Program-made: the position numbers and the translations under genes
Shown here: positions 49,454 to 64,000 of the stretch, piece by piece
Numbering within the stretch: the first letter of the stretch is position 1
Layout: every line of letters starts with the position of its first letter
Assembly (NCBI RefSeq): GCF_001273755.1
Contig: NZ_LGYA01000005.1
Coordinates: forward strand, 163,778-227,777
Origin: Peribacillus butanolivorans
Lineage (GTDB): Bacteria > Bacillota > Bacilli > Bacillales > DSM-1321
Direction of reading: 5' to 3'
DNA: 64,000 nucleotides
The notes under the pieces: generated by a model
Database searches by the model: none
What the model was told of the DNA's origin: nothing
The model's input: the letters and a program-made list of their open reading frames with translations, nothing else

Positions 49454-50695
49454 ATGAATCGTTTAGCAAAGCAAGATGAGCAAGTGTTTAACGCAATTCA
49501 ACTGGAATTAGGGCGTCAAAGAAGTAAGATTGAGCTTATTGCTTCTGAGAACTTCGTGAGTGAAGCTGTCATGGAAGCTCAAGGATCGGTTTTAACTAAT
49601 AAGTATGCAGAAGGATATCCGGGTAAACGTTACTACGGTGGGTGTGAGTATGTCGACATCGTTGAAGATTTAGCCCGTGACCGCGCAAAAGAGATTTTCG
49701 GTGGCGAGTATGTAAACGTACAACCACACTCTGGAGCTCAAGCTAATATGGCAGTTTACTTTACCGTTCTTCAAACTGGCGACACTGTGTTAGGAATGAA
49801 CCTGTCACACGGCGGTCATTTAACACATGGAAGCCCGGTTAACTTCAGTGGTGTTAACTACAACTTTGTTGAATATGGTGTAGACGAAAAAGATCACCGT
49901 ATCGATTACAACGATGTTTTGGAAAAAGCACGTCAGCACAAGCCTAAACTGATCGTAGCAGGGGCTAGTGCATATCCACGTGAAATTGATTTCAAACGCT
50001 TCCGTGAGATTGCAGATGAAGTTGGGGCTTATTTAATGGTTGATATGGCACATATCGCAGGTTTAGTTGCTGCAGGATTGCATCAAAGTCCAGTTCCTTA
50101 TGCAGACTTTGTAACGACAACTACTCATAAAACGCTTCGCGGACCACGCGGCGGTATGATTATTTGTAAAGAAGAGTTTGGTAAGAAAATTGATAAATCA
50201 ATCTTCCCTGGAATTCAAGGTGGGCCTTTAATGCATGTAATTTCTGCTAAAGCTGTAGCATTCGGCGAAGCGCTTCAAGATGATTTTAAAGCTTATGCAC
50301 AACAAATTATCGACAATGCTAAACGTTTGGGCGAAGGTTTGAAAAAAGAAGGCTTTACCCTTGTTTCTGATGGAACAGATAATCACTTAATTCTTCTTGA
50401 TGTACGTTCTACAGGGCTAACAGGAAAAATTGCAGAACATGTACTAGATGAAATCGGTATTACCGTTAACAAAAATGCGATTCCGTATGATCCGGAAAAA
50501 CCATTCGTTACAAGTGGTATACGTATTGGAACAGCGGCAGTTACATCTCGTGGCTTTGGATTAGAAGACATGGATGAAATCGCTGCAATCATCGGACTTG
50601 TTTTGAAAAATAATGAAGATGAAGCTAAACTTGAAGAAGCAAAACAGCGTGTTGAAGCATTAACAAGCAAATTTGAATTATATCCTTCATTGTAA
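49454..50695 (+). CDS. glyA: Serine hydroxymethyltransferase
   Basis: A 413-residue PLP enzyme converting serine and tetrahydrofolate to glycine and methylene-tetrahydrofolate. The PLP Lys226 is in [29 protein letters not shown] and [13 protein letters not shown] are N-terminal signatures. Start ATG 49454, with GAGGAGG 9 nt upstream; the TTG at 49436 sits inside that ribosome site. Confidence 0.97.
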   Translation: MNRLAKQDEQVFNAIQLELGRQRSKIELIASENFVSEAVMEAQGSVLTNKYAEGYPGKRYYGGCEYVDIVEDLARDRAKEIFGGEYVNVQPHSGAQANMAVYFTVLQTGDTVLGMNLSHGGHLTHGSPVNFSGVNYNFVEYGVDEKDHRIDYNDVLEKARQHKPKLIVAGASAYPREIDFKRFREIADEVGAYLMVDMAHIAGLVAAGLHQSPVPYADFVTTTTHKTLRGPRGGMIICKEEFGKKIDKSIFPGIQGGPLMHVISAKAVAFGEALQDDFKAYAQQIIDNAKRLGEGLKKEGFTLVSDGTDNHLILLDVRSTGLTGKIAEHVLDEIGITVNKNAIPYDPEKPFVTSGIRIGTAAVTSRGFGLEDMDEIAAIIGLVLKNNEDEAKLEEAKQRVEALTSKFELYPSL

Positions 50696-50700
50696 TAACG

Positions 50701-50732
50701 GAGCCGCTTCCTTTCTGGGGAAGCGGCTTTTG
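50701..50732 (+). terminator. Terminator after glyA
   Basis: AGCCGCTTCC / GGGGAAGCGGCT, then TTTTG. Confidence 0.8.
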
Positions 50733-50941
50733 TGTGCTTAAATAGATAGACACAGAGAAGAGTGTGTTTTGAAGAGTCAGAATAGTGAAAATAGGTCTGA
50801 CATCTAAACCTTTATTGAAGATTGAACCTTTTTTCTGTAAAATAGGTTGAAGTGAATTTTAAAAGATACGAAAATTTTTCTAAACGAATAGGGAAATTAT
50901 AAAAAGAGCAAAATTAAGCAATAGAATTGGAGAGATGCTAA

Positions 50942-51571
50942 ATGGGAAAAGTTTATGTTTTCGATCACCCGTTAATTCAACACAAATTAGCCTATATACG
51001 TGATATAAATACAGGAACAAAAGAATTCCGCGAACTAGTAGATGAAGTTGCGTCATTAATGGCATTTGAAATTACAAGAGACATGCCGCTTGAAGAAGTA
51101 GAAATCCAAACACCAGTCAGCAAAGCGAAAGTAAAAATGCTTTCTGGTAAAAAAGTTGGTATCGTTCCAATTTTACGTGCTGGTATTGGAATGGTGGACG
51201 GAATTATTAAATTGATTCCTGCTGCAAAGGTAGGTCATGTCGGTCTTTACCGTGATCCAGAAACATTAAAACCGGTTGAATATTATGCGAAAATGCCAAG
51301 CGATTTGGCAGAAAGAGAATGCATTGTTGTTGACCCAATGTTAGCGACAGGCGGTTCTGCTATTGAAGCTATCAATTCTATTAAAAAGCGCGGTGCAGTT
51401 AACATCAAATTCATGTGCCTAATTGCAGCCCCAGAAGGCGTAGAAGCATTAAAAGAAGCGCATCCTGATGTGGATATTTATATTGCAGGGCTTGACGAAA
51501 AACTGAATGAACATGGCTACATCGTTCCAGGTCTAGGAGACGCGGGAGATCGTTTATTCGGCACAAAATAA
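50942..51571 (+). CDS. upp: Uracil phosphoribosyltransferase
   Basis: A 209-residue pyrimidine salvage enzyme making UMP from uracil and PRPP. The PRPP loop is [29 protein letters not shown] and the uracil-binding [14 protein letters not shown]-terminal loop are typical. ATG behind TTGGAGAG. mnaA follows after 24 nt, so they may be co-transcribed. Confidence 0.97.
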   Translation: MGKVYVFDHPLIQHKLAYIRDINTGTKEFRELVDEVASLMAFEITRDMPLEEVEIQTPVSKAKVKMLSGKKVGIVPILRAGIGMVDGIIKLIPAAKVGHVGLYRDPETLKPVEYYAKMPSDLAERECIVVDPMLATGGSAIEAINSIKKRGAVNIKFMCLIAAPEGVEALKEAHPDVDIYIAGLDEKLNEHGYIVPGLGDAGDRLFGTK

Positions 51572-51595
51572 TAGAAAGAAACTGAGGTGTCACGA

Positions 51596-52738
51596 TTGAA
51601 CCAACCGATTAAGGTCATGACGATTTTTGGAACGAGACCAGAAGCTGTCAAAATGGCGCCCTTAGTACTCGAATTTCAAAAACACCCAGAATATTTCAAA
51701 CCAATCGTTGCTGTTACGGCTCAGCATCGACAAATGTTAGATCAAGTTCTCGACTTATTTTCCATTCAACCCGATTATGATTTGAATATAATGAAGGAAA
51801 GGCAAACGCTTGCTGATATTACAAATAGAGCATTAAGTGGTCTGGACTCTATAATGAAGGAAGCTAAACCTGACATTGTTCTTGTTCATGGTGATACAAC
51901 TACAACCTTTGTAGCCAGTTTAGCTGCTTTTTATAATCAAATCGTCATTGGACATGTGGAAGCAGGGCTGCGCACATGGAATAAGTATTCCCCCTATCCG
52001 GAAGAGATGAATCGACAGCTTACCGGAACTATGGCAGACTTACATTTTGCGCCGACCTCAAAAGCGGAAGAGAATTTGCTGAATGAAAACAAGAAAGAAA
52101 ACATATTCGTGACGGGAAATACGGCAACCGATGCCTTAAAAACGACAGTGCGGTCCACGTATTCTCATCCAGTTTTAAATAAATTGGAAGATGACCGGCT
52201 CATTTTACTTACAGCTCACCGCAGGGAAAACCTAGGGGAGCCTATGAGGAATATCTTTAGGGCTGTCAAAAAAATCGTTGCAGATCATGACGATGTTCAA
52301 GTGGTTTATCCTGTCCATTTAAATCCCGCTGTTCAAGAGCTAGCAAACGAGATTCTCGGTGATAATCCGCGTGTCCATTTAATCGAACCGCTGGACGTAT
52401 TGGATTTTCATAACTTTGCATCAAGAGCCTATTTGATTTTGACTGACTCCGGAGGCATCCAGGAAGAGGCACCATCACTTGGTGTACCTGTTCTTGTTTT
52501 GCGAGATACGACTGAACGCCCGGAGGGGATTGCAGCAGGCACCTTAAGACTGGCGGGTACGGATGAACAGACCATTTTTAAAATGGCGCATGAATTGCTA
52601 ACCAATCATGAAGAACACAAAAAAATGGCTAAGGCCTCTAATCCATATGGGGACGGAAATGCTTCAGCCCGAATTGCTGAAGCCGTACGTTACTATTTTA
52701 AGCAAGTCAGTGTACCGCCAACAAGATTTGAACCATAA
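51596..52738 (+). CDS. mnaA: UDP-N-acetylglucosamine 2-epimerase
   Basis: A 380-residue enzyme interconverting UDP-GlcNAc and UDP-ManNAc, supplying ManNAc for teichoic acid linkage units. Motifs: FGTRPEAVKMAP, HGDTTTTF, HVEAGLRT, TAHRRENLGEP, TDSGGIQEEAP and RDTTERPE. Start TTG 51596 with GAGGTG 6 nt upstream; the GTG at 51587 lies inside the ribosome site. In B. subtilis mnaA is elsewhere; upp-mnaA linkage occurs in other bacilli. Confidence 0.94.
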   Translation: MNQPIKVMTIFGTRPEAVKMAPLVLEFQKHPEYFKPIVAVTAQHRQMLDQVLDLFSIQPDYDLNIMKERQTLADITNRALSGLDSIMKEAKPDIVLVHGDTTTTFVASLAAFYNQIVIGHVEAGLRTWNKYSPYPEEMNRQLTGTMADLHFAPTSKAEENLLNENKKENIFVTGNTATDALKTTVRSTYSHPVLNKLEDDRLILLTAHRRENLGEPMRNIFRAVKKIVADHDDVQVVYPVHLNPAVQELANEILGDNPRVHLIEPLDVLDFHNFASRAYLILTDSGGIQEEAPSLGVPVLVLRDTTERPEGIAAGTLRLAGTDEQTIFKMAHELLTNHEEHKKMAKASNPYGDGNASARIAEAVRYYFKQVSVPPTRFEP

Positions 52739-52770
52739 AAAAGGAAAAGCCAATTGGCTTTTCCTTTTTT
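52739..52770 (+). terminator. Terminator after mnaA
   Basis: AAAAGGAAAAGCC / GGCTTTTCCTTTT around AATT, then T. Confidence 0.92.
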
Positions 52771-52821
52771 ATTTGCATACTCCAAGGTAGTTGAGAAAAG
52801 ATAACTGCTAAGGGGATGATT

Positions 52822-55050
52822 ATGTTGAGAAAGATATCTTTTATATTGTCTGTTTTCCTTTTAATATTTTTTTTCTCAAATGAAAAAGGATTAGCCTCTG
52901 TCATTCTGCCGCCATTACCAAAGTTATCTGAATCTAAGAAAGTAACGGTTGTAGTCACGATGGAAAGCCCGATTTCACAAGAAAAGATTAATAAGCTGCT
53001 TGAAAAGTATCCATCCCTTCATTTACGTAATATTTATACGGTTGCCCTTGATGGATTTTCTGTATATGGGAAAAAGAATGAAATTGAACAACTTAAGAAG
53101 GAGAGTGTGATTCAAGCTGTTACTGAAGTATCTATATATCATGCCTTGCTAGATGAAAGTGTCCCTTTCATTGGAGGAGACAGGGTGAGGAGTTTCTTTG
53201 ATAAAAAGAATCACCGGATAACCGGGAAAGGAGTAAAAGTAGGGATTATCGATACAGGGATTGATTATACACATCCAGATTTGCAGCGTAATTATAAAGG
53301 AGGAAAAGATTTAGTTGATAGTGATGAAGACCCGATGGAAACGAAGAACATGGGAGGTTTAGATACAATACATGGAACCCATGTTGCGGGTATTATTGCA
53401 GCCAATGGAAAAATGGTGGGTGTCGCTCCAGAAGCAGAGATTTATGCATATCGGGCATTGGGTCCAGGAGGTGCAGGAGATACAGAGCAAGTCTTGACGG
53501 CTATTGAGTCAGCAATGAAAGATAAGGTAGATGTTTTAAACCTTTCTCTTGGGAACAATGTCAATGGACCTGATTTACCTATTTCGCTAGCCTTAAATAA
53601 AGCGGTGGAAAGCGGAATCGTTGCTGTCACATCAAACGGCAATTCTGGGCCGGCTGTTTGGACTGTGGGTTCGCCTGGGACAGCAGAAAAAGCGATTTCG
53701 GTAGGGGCGTCAACTCCTCCGTTGAAGGTTCCATATATGGTTTACGGACTTGGGTCAAAAAAGTATCAATCTTATTTGACTCTATTTCAAGGCTCAAAGA
53801 AGTGGAACTTAACTTTTTCGGAAGAAGTAATTTATGGAAATATCGGAAACGAAAATGAGCTAAAACATGTTAAAGATAAAATCGTGTTACTTGAGCGTGG
53901 TACACTTACCTTTCAGGAGAAAGTATCCAATGCTGAAAAGGCAGGAGCGAAAGCGGTAATTATATATAATAATACGAACGGAACCTTTACCGGTAGCTTA
54001 GAAAAAGAGATGAATATACCAGTTTCATCTATTAATAGAAGAGATGGATTACGACTTAAGAAATTTGTGGATCAAAAAAAACACGAAAAAGTTCATTTTG
54101 TATATAAGAAGGAGCAAGATAGACTGGCTGATTTTAGCTCGAGGGGACCGGTAACGGTATCTTGGGGGATTAAGCCAGACGTGTTAGCGCCTGGAGTTGA
54201 GATTGAAAGCACCATTCCTAAGGGATATATGTCCTTAGCTGGCACAAGTATGTCTGCCCCGCATGTTGCAGGTGCGTGCGCTTTAATTTTACAAAAGCAT
54301 CCGGAGTGGACTCCTGAACAAGTAAAGTCAGCCTTGATGAGTACTTCTAAGCCATTAAGTAAAACGGCACGTCAACTGTATCATACATATGAACAGGGAG
54401 CTGGCCGCATCCAGGTTGCTGAAGCATTAAAAGCAGACACACTGCTGTATCCAAGTTCTTTGTCATTTGGAATGTATACAAAAAAAGAGGGAATTGAAGA
54501 GCATCATGAACCGATTGTCCTTGAAAATACAGGAAAGAAGATTAGGAGGTACTCTTTTCTTGTCCCATTAAAAGAGAAGGGACTCATTTGGGATTTGCCG
54601 AAATCGATTACTTTAAATCCAAGTGAAAAGAAAGCAATCGATGTGGGACTTCAAGTAAACCCGTCTGAACTCAAGAAGGGGGTTTATGATGGGTACCTAA
54701 TTATAATGGAAGGAAGTAAAAAAATTTCGCTCCCTTATTTATACGTTAAAGAAGAACCGGATTATCCAAGAGTAATGGGGTTTGAATTCGGCCAAGGCGA
54801 CCAGGCCGGCACATATCGATACGAGATGTATCTACCTCGAGGAGCTGAAGAATTCGGGATTGCTCTTTATGACGCAGACACCTTAAAATTTGCCGGATAT
54901 ATGGATTGGTCGAAACCAGCACCCTCAGGTTTGACCAAAAAAAATATATATAGAAAAGACTTGCCGCCTAAAGGTGTATATAAAGCAATAATATTTGCAA
55001 GAAGGAATGGAAGAGAAGATCGGATAGAAAAGACGTTACTTATTGAGTGA
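52822..55050 (+). CDS. Secreted subtilisin-family serine protease (Vpr-like)
   Basis: A 742-residue extracellular S8 peptidase. In order: signal peptide (about 1-25), an I9-type propeptide (to about 120), the catalytic domain with Asp in IIDTGIDYTHPD, His in IHGTHVAGI, oxyanion Asn in TSNGNSGP and Ser in GTSMSAPHVAG, and a PA-domain insert before the Ser (about 320-420). A C-terminal beta-rich region follows without visible anchor or S-layer motifs. ATG 52822 is 6 nt from AAGGGG; the ATG at 52816 touches it. It lies alone between the mnaA terminator and the atp operon. Confidence 0.92.
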   Translation: MLRKISFILSVFLLIFFFSNEKGLASVILPPLPKLSESKKVTVVVTMESPISQEKINKLLEKYPSLHLRNIYTVALDGFSVYGKKNEIEQLKKESVIQAVTEVSIYHALLDESVPFIGGDRVRSFFDKKNHRITGKGVKVGIIDTGIDYTHPDLQRNYKGGKDLVDSDEDPMETKNMGGLDTIHGTHVAGIIAANGKMVGVAPEAEIYAYRALGPGGAGDTEQVLTAIESAMKDKVDVLNLSLGNNVNGPDLPISLALNKAVESGIVAVTSNGNSGPAVWTVGSPGTAEKAISVGASTPPLKVPYMVYGLGSKKYQSYLTLFQGSKKWNLTFSEEVIYGNIGNENELKHVKDKIVLLERGTLTFQEKVSNAEKAGAKAVIIYNNTNGTFTGSLEKEMNIPVSSINRRDGLRLKKFVDQKKHEKVHFVYKKEQDRLADFSSRGPVTVSWGIKPDVLAPGVEIESTIPKGYMSLAGTSMSAPHVAGACALILQKHPEWTPEQVKSALMSTSKPLSKTARQLYHTYEQGAGRIQVAEALKADTLLYPSSLSFGMYTKKEGIEEHHEPIVLENTGKKIRRYSFLVPLKEKGLIWDLPKSITLNPSEKKAIDVGLQVNPSELKKGVYDGYLIIMEGSKKISLPYLYVKEEPDYPRVMGFEFGQGDQAGTYRYEMYLPRGAEEFGIALYDADTLKFAGYMDWSKPAPSGLTKKNIYRKDLPPKGVYKAIIFARRNGREDRIEKTLLIE

Positions 55051-55133
55051 AGAAATGACAATAAGTAAAATAAAACGTATGTCAATAGTAATAAAAAGAT
55101 AATTTGTGAACAATTCGTTAATAATTACAAACC

Positions 55134-55187
55134 TGTGACAAATTTCACTAACCACTCATTGACATTGATTCTTGCCTATTGTATGCT
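55134..55187 (+). promoter_or_regulatory. atp operon promoter with upstream palindrome
   Basis: TTGACA (55159-55164), 17 nt, TATGCT (55182-55187). Ten bases before the -35 is TGTGA-N6-TCACT (55134-55149), one base from the Fnr/Crp consensus TGTGA-N6-TCACA, and also 11 of 14 positions of a Rex box. Confidence 0.6.
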
Positions 55188-55285
55188 AACTAAGGATGTA
55201 AAATGAGAGGGTTTTCAGGAGCCCAACATGCAGATTTTTACAGCATGAAATGTTTTCTATCCTCCACCAAATTTCAACCGCGAGG

Positions 55286-55516
55286 ATGCAACTTTCGTCA
55301 AATAAATTGCCGTCTATTAATGGCTATGACTTTGATGTCAGCGATTCTTTCTCAAATAGTCGGATCAGTTTTGATCGGTATCTTCTTTTTAGAAAGATGA
55401 TTTGACAGAACCCTTGATTCGAACCGCTGCTATTAGTAATTGGCCTTCTTTGTGGACTTGCATTAGGTTTACAAGCAATGCTCCATTCAGTTCGAAAATA
55501 TTTCTCAGGAGATTAA
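55286..55516 (+). pseudogene. atpZ: Frameshifted atpZ-like gene
   Basis: AtpZ is a small two-helix membrane protein encoded before atpI in many bacilli. Here MAMTLMSAILSQIVGSVLIGIFF is read in one frame (stop TGA at 55398), RKMI in a second, DRTLDSN back in the first, and PLLLVIGLLCGLALGL...VRKYFSGD in the second, ending TAA at 55514-55516. At least three single-base lesions are needed to join them. The N-terminus is unclear; 55286 is an estimated start. Confidence 0.7.
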
Positions 55517-55523
55517 ATGAAAA

Positions 55524-55892
55524 ATGCCAGAAATGAAAATCATGTTCAACAGGCAGAGTAAATATATAATTTTTCTTCTGGCGGTTTATGTTGTTGGATG
55601 GGGACTTACGAGTTATCAAGCCGTTTTTGCTGGGCTTATACTGGGTACGAGTTTGAGTTTATACAATTTATGGCTGATTAATCAGAAAATGAAAAAATTC
55701 AGTCAGGCGCTTGATGAAGGAAAGAAAACTAAATCTCTTGGAACGATGACACGAATGGCATCCGCAGGTCTAGCGGTACTCCTTGCATTGGAATTTCCGG
55801 AGCATTTTCATCTGATTAGTGTTGTATGGGGATTAATGACAGCTTATATCGTCATTTTTATAGATTTTTTCATCCAATTAATACGTCGATAG
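55524..55892 (+). CDS. atpI: ATP synthase protein I
   Basis: A 122-residue membrane protein with four predicted helices in two pairs, helping assemble the c-ring. It begins MPEMKIMFNRQSKYIIFLLAVYV. AGGAG is 11 nt before the ATG. First intact gene of atpIBEFHAGDC. Confidence 0.88.
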   Translation: MPEMKIMFNRQSKYIIFLLAVYVVGWGLTSYQAVFAGLILGTSLSLYNLWLINQKMKKFSQALDEGKKTKSLGTMTRMASAGLAVLLALEFPEHFHLISVVWGLMTAYIVIFIDFFIQLIRR

Positions 55893-55914
55893 CGGGGAAG
55901 AGAGGTGAATATAG

Positions 55915-56610
<696 letters not shown>

Positions 56611-56648
56611 TTATAAGTTCATTTAGAACTAAAAAAATAAAATTTTGA

Positions 56649-56897
<249 letters not shown>

Positions 56898-56922
56898 TAG
56901 AACCTTTAAAAAGTTCAAAAAT

Positions 56923-56952
56923 GGCGAAGTTCGTTCCATGTGAACCTTCGCC
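56923..56952 (+). other. Intercistronic hairpin between atpE and atpF
   Basis: GGCGAAG.TTC pairs with GAA.C.CTTCGCC with a 9-nt loop, followed by TTTCCTTT. It could stabilise the atpE end of the mRNA or weakly terminate, helping make subunit c in excess. Confidence 0.5.
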
Positions 56953-57019
56953 TTTCCTTTATGTCCACAATCCTGTTTTTATACAGTTTAAGAGCATAGT
57001 TTTCTAAAAGTTCATATGA

Positions 57020-59652
<2,633 letters not shown>

Positions 59653-59689
59653 TAAGGTCTAACTAATTTATAAAGGGTGGTGAGAATGA

Positions 59690-60550
<861 letters not shown>

Positions 60551-60559
60551 AATTATTAA

Positions 60560-62035
<1,476 letters not shown>

Positions 62036-62039
62036 TTAA

Positions 62040-62462
<423 letters not shown>

Positions 62463-62474
62463 TTTTATATAATC

Positions 62475-62518
62475 AAAACACCAGGACTTTCTATTTGCGG
62501 AGAGTCCTGGTGTTTTTT
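62475..62518 (+). terminator. Terminator of the atp operon
   Basis: AACACCAGGACT / AGTCCTGGTGTT long stem, then TTTTTT. Between here and the nuo promoter (62519-62677) nothing is recognised. Confidence 0.92.
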
Positions 62519-62677
62519 ATTTTAGTCATGCAATCTAAACTGCCTTTAAAAGAGCTTATTATCATACAAACTCATAATTTCTGCATTTGAACGTCGAAAT
62601 AAGAAAAAATCTGCTGAAATTTCATAAAAAATATCGAATTATAGTGTAAAGTATTTTCCATATTAACCCTTACTTCA

Positions 62678-62706
62678 TCGACATACTAATTTCTGGATGA
62701 TATAAT
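62678..62706 (+). promoter_or_regulatory. Sigma-A promoter of the nuo operon
   Basis: TCGACA, 17 nt, TATAAT (62701-62706). The leader to nuoA is about 155 nt and shows no hairpin. Confidence 0.75.
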
Positions 62707-62719
62707 GTATACGCTTACA
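62706..62719. promoter_or_regulatory. CcpA cre-like site over the nuo transcription start
   Basis: TGTATACGCTTACA matches the cre consensus TGWAANCGNTNWCA at all but one position and lies from the -10 to just past +1, a position where CcpA represses. Confidence 0.6.
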
Positions 62720-62869
62720 TTTATTACTTCTGGCCCCCTCTTTGTCACGTTACTTCTAAAAAATTGTAGCACTGCATAAATATTTAAAACAAGATTCCAA
62801 TAAAAAAAGAAGACAAGCAAGTTAAAAATACACCTATTAAACATGATTTCTCTATAAAGGGAGATGGAC

Positions 62870-63244
62870 ATGGGACAGCTGCATATTTACCAAAATAACT
62901 ATTTAATTGTATTTGTTTTTCTTAGTCTTGGCATTTTACTACCTTTAGTCGCATTATTTTTTGGAAGACTGCTTAGACCGTACAAACCGAATGATATGAA
63001 ATACACGACTTATGAAAGTGGGATCGAGCCTTTTCAGGATTCAAGAGTTCAGTTCAATGTCAGGTATTATTTATTTGGCTTGATGTTCGTCATTTTTGAT
63101 GTAGAAACTGTTTTCCTTTACCCATGGGCAGTAGCTTACGACGAGCTGGGGCTGTTTGCGCTAATTGAAATGTTATTTTTTGTCCTTATCCTTTTATTAG
63201 GACTAATCTACGCTTGGAAAAAGAAGGTGTTAAAGTGGAATTAA
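62870..63244 (+). CDS. nuoA: NADH-quinone oxidoreductase subunit A
   Basis: A 124-residue complex I membrane subunit with three helices and the conserved [12 protein letters not shown] and [20 protein letters not shown] motifs. ATG 62870 is 6 nt from AAGGGAG; the ATG at 62864 abuts it. B. subtilis lacks a nuo operon, so this lineage differs in its respiratory chain. Confidence 0.94.
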   Translation: MGQLHIYQNNYLIVFVFLSLGILLPLVALFFGRLLRPYKPNDMKYTTYESGIEPFQDSRVQFNVRYYLFGLMFVIFDVETVFLYPWAVAYDELGLFALIEMLFFVLILLLGLIYAWKKKVLKWN

Positions 63245-63747
63245 AATTAGACGACCTTACTCCTGCAGAAATGGAAGAATTGCGTCACAGTATTTTTTTA
63301 TCCACACTTGAACAAGTAAAGGCCTGGGCAAGAAGTAATTCCCTATGGCCAATGACTTTTGGTTTAGCATGCTGTGCGATTGAAATGATGGGAGTGGGTT
63401 CCTCTCATTATGATTTGGACCGTTTTGGCTCTTTTTTCCGAACATCACCTAGACAATCGGATGTCATGATTGTTTCTGGCACTGTAACGAAAAAAATGGC
63501 TCCGATAATAAGGAGATTGTACGACCAAATGCCAGAGCCGAAATGGGTTATTGCTATGGGGTCTTGTGCAACTGCAGGAGGACCATATGTACGATCATAT
63601 TCGGTTGTCAAAGGGGTAGATCAAATAGTACCTGTTGATGTTTATATCCCTGGGTGCCCCCCAAACCCGGCAGCACTTATTTATGGTATTAATAAATTAA
63701 AAGAAAAAATCCGTTACGAAGCGAAAACTGGAAAGCGGGTGATATAG
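63235..63747 (+). CDS. nuoB: NADH-quinone oxidoreductase subunit B
   Basis: A 170-residue complex I subunit holding the terminal N2 [4Fe-4S] cluster. The four Cys are in [20 protein letters not shown] and PGCPPNP. GTG start 63235 after AAGAAGGTG, inside the end of nuoA (10-nt overlap). The TTG at 63214 is less likely. Confidence 0.94.
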   Translation: MELKLDDLTPAEMEELRHSIFLSTLEQVKAWARSNSLWPMTFGLACCAIEMMGVGSSHYDLDRFGSFFRTSPRQSDVMIVSGTVTKKMAPIIRRLYDQMPEPKWVIAMGSCATAGGPYVRSYSVVKGVDQIVPVDVYIPGCPPNPAALIYGINKLKEKIRYEAKTGKRVI

Positions 63748-64000
63748 ATGAGTGAAGAGCAGGATTTAGCGCAACAAAAGAAAGAGGCAGCTGCAAAGGC
63801 AAAAGCCGCCGCCTTAGCCCGAAGACAGTCAAAAGAAAGTGTTACAGAAGAACGGGAAGGAAATATGAATGTAGCGAAACAAAAAGCCGCCGCAGCTGCA
63901 AAGGCAAAAGCCGCCGCTCTCGCCCGAAAACAATCAAAAGAAAGTGGAATAGAAGAATCGGAAGGAAATATGGATGTAGCGAAACAAAAAGCCGCGCCGC
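63748..64000 (+). CDS. nuoC: Probable NADH-quinone oxidoreductase subunit C, N-terminal part (cut by window)
   Basis: ATG directly after the nuoB TAG. The visible 84 codons are an Ala/Lys-rich repetitive region (KAKAAALAR, QSKE, VAKQKAA) with two copies of a 35-residue unit and the start of a third. No NuoC core is reached, so the name rests on position; such repetitive N-terminal extensions occur in some Bacillus NuoC proteins. The 3' end lies outside the window. Confidence 0.75.
   Translation, partial: MSEEQDLAQQKKEAAAKAKAAALARRQSKESVTEEREGNMNVAKQKAAAAAKAKAAALARKQSKESGIEESEGNMDVAKQKAAP
63787..64000 (+). repeat. 105-bp tandem repeat inside nuoC
   Basis: GCAGCTGCAAAGGC recurs at 63787 and 63892, and GTAGCGAAAC at 63871 and 63976, both 105 bp apart (35 codons, in frame). 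The third copy differs after AAAGCCGC and is cut by the window end. Confidence 0.85.

Noticed and set aside
55203..55400. 65-codon plus-strand frame before atpI as an intact gene
   Set aside because: Only its second half resembles AtpZ, and the remaining AtpZ sequence continues in other frames, so it is treated as part of a pseudogene.
63987..64000. Possible frame lesion at the third nuoC repeat
   Set aside because: The sequence departs from the repeat at the very last bases, and the window ends before the frame can be judged.

Overview
The window is a stretch of a low-to-medium G+C Firmicutes chromosome, most likely Bacillaceae close to Bacillus. The evidence is the gene content and order, which follow the Bacillus subtilis ywi/ywj/ywl to atp arm: speB, argS, uvsE, cls, fadF, acyl-CoA dehydrogenase, rpoE, pyrG, spo0F, fbaA, tal, murA2, glpX, rho, rpmE, tdk, prfA, prmC, spoIIR, ywlC, mntP, ywlE, rpiB, ywlG, glyA, upp, atpIBEFHAGDC. 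Sporulation genes (spo0F, spoIIR) with matching sigma-H and sigma-F promoters show an endospore former. Many genes use TTG or GTG starts behind strong Shine-Dalgarno sequences; where the ribosome site decided, the start was moved from the longest open frame.

Region by region. 1-5.5 kb: agmatinase (5' cut by the window), a DUF1934 protein with arginyl-tRNA synthetase, then a minus-strand pair of cardiolipin synthase-like and UV damage endonuclease genes. 5.8-16.6 kb: an acyl-CoA and branched-chain catabolism block (FadF, thiolase, 3-hydroxyacyl-CoA dehydrogenase, two acyl-CoA dehydrogenases, a TetR regulator and fused isobutyryl-CoA mutase IcmF), with two similar short palindromes, a CcpA-like site and a 21-bp inverted repeat as candidate control sites. 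17-28.2 kb: information and central-metabolism housekeeping genes, including a pyrG leader with all parts of the reiterative-transcription attenuator.

28.2-40.7 kb is the accessory part, placed between tdk and prfA: a minus-strand gene remnant, a five-gene nickel/peptide-type ABC transporter, a two-repeat YheE-like protein, a complete minus-strand urease operon ureABCEFGD with a terminator in its leader, and a small lipoprotein. Transporter plus urease suggests nickel supply and urea use as one acquired module.

40.8-52.7 kb returns to the conserved backbone. It carries a dense DnaA-box cluster at the start of ywlC, a chemoreceptor inserted between ywlE and rpiB, and a PurBox-like pair before glyA. 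52.8-55 kb holds a secreted subtilisin-like protease. 55.1-62.5 kb is the F1Fo ATP synthase operon, preceded by what reads as a frameshifted atpZ. The window ends inside a nuo operon (nuoA, nuoB, 5' part of nuoC) with a CcpA-like site on its transcription start and a nuoC N-terminus made of 35-residue repeats.

No tRNA, rRNA, CRISPR array, insertion sequence or prophage was seen. I did not find a clearly undescribed multi-gene system; the least explained items are the structured RNA leaders before pyrG and the nickel-type transporter, the ureA leader attenuator, and the gene remnants.
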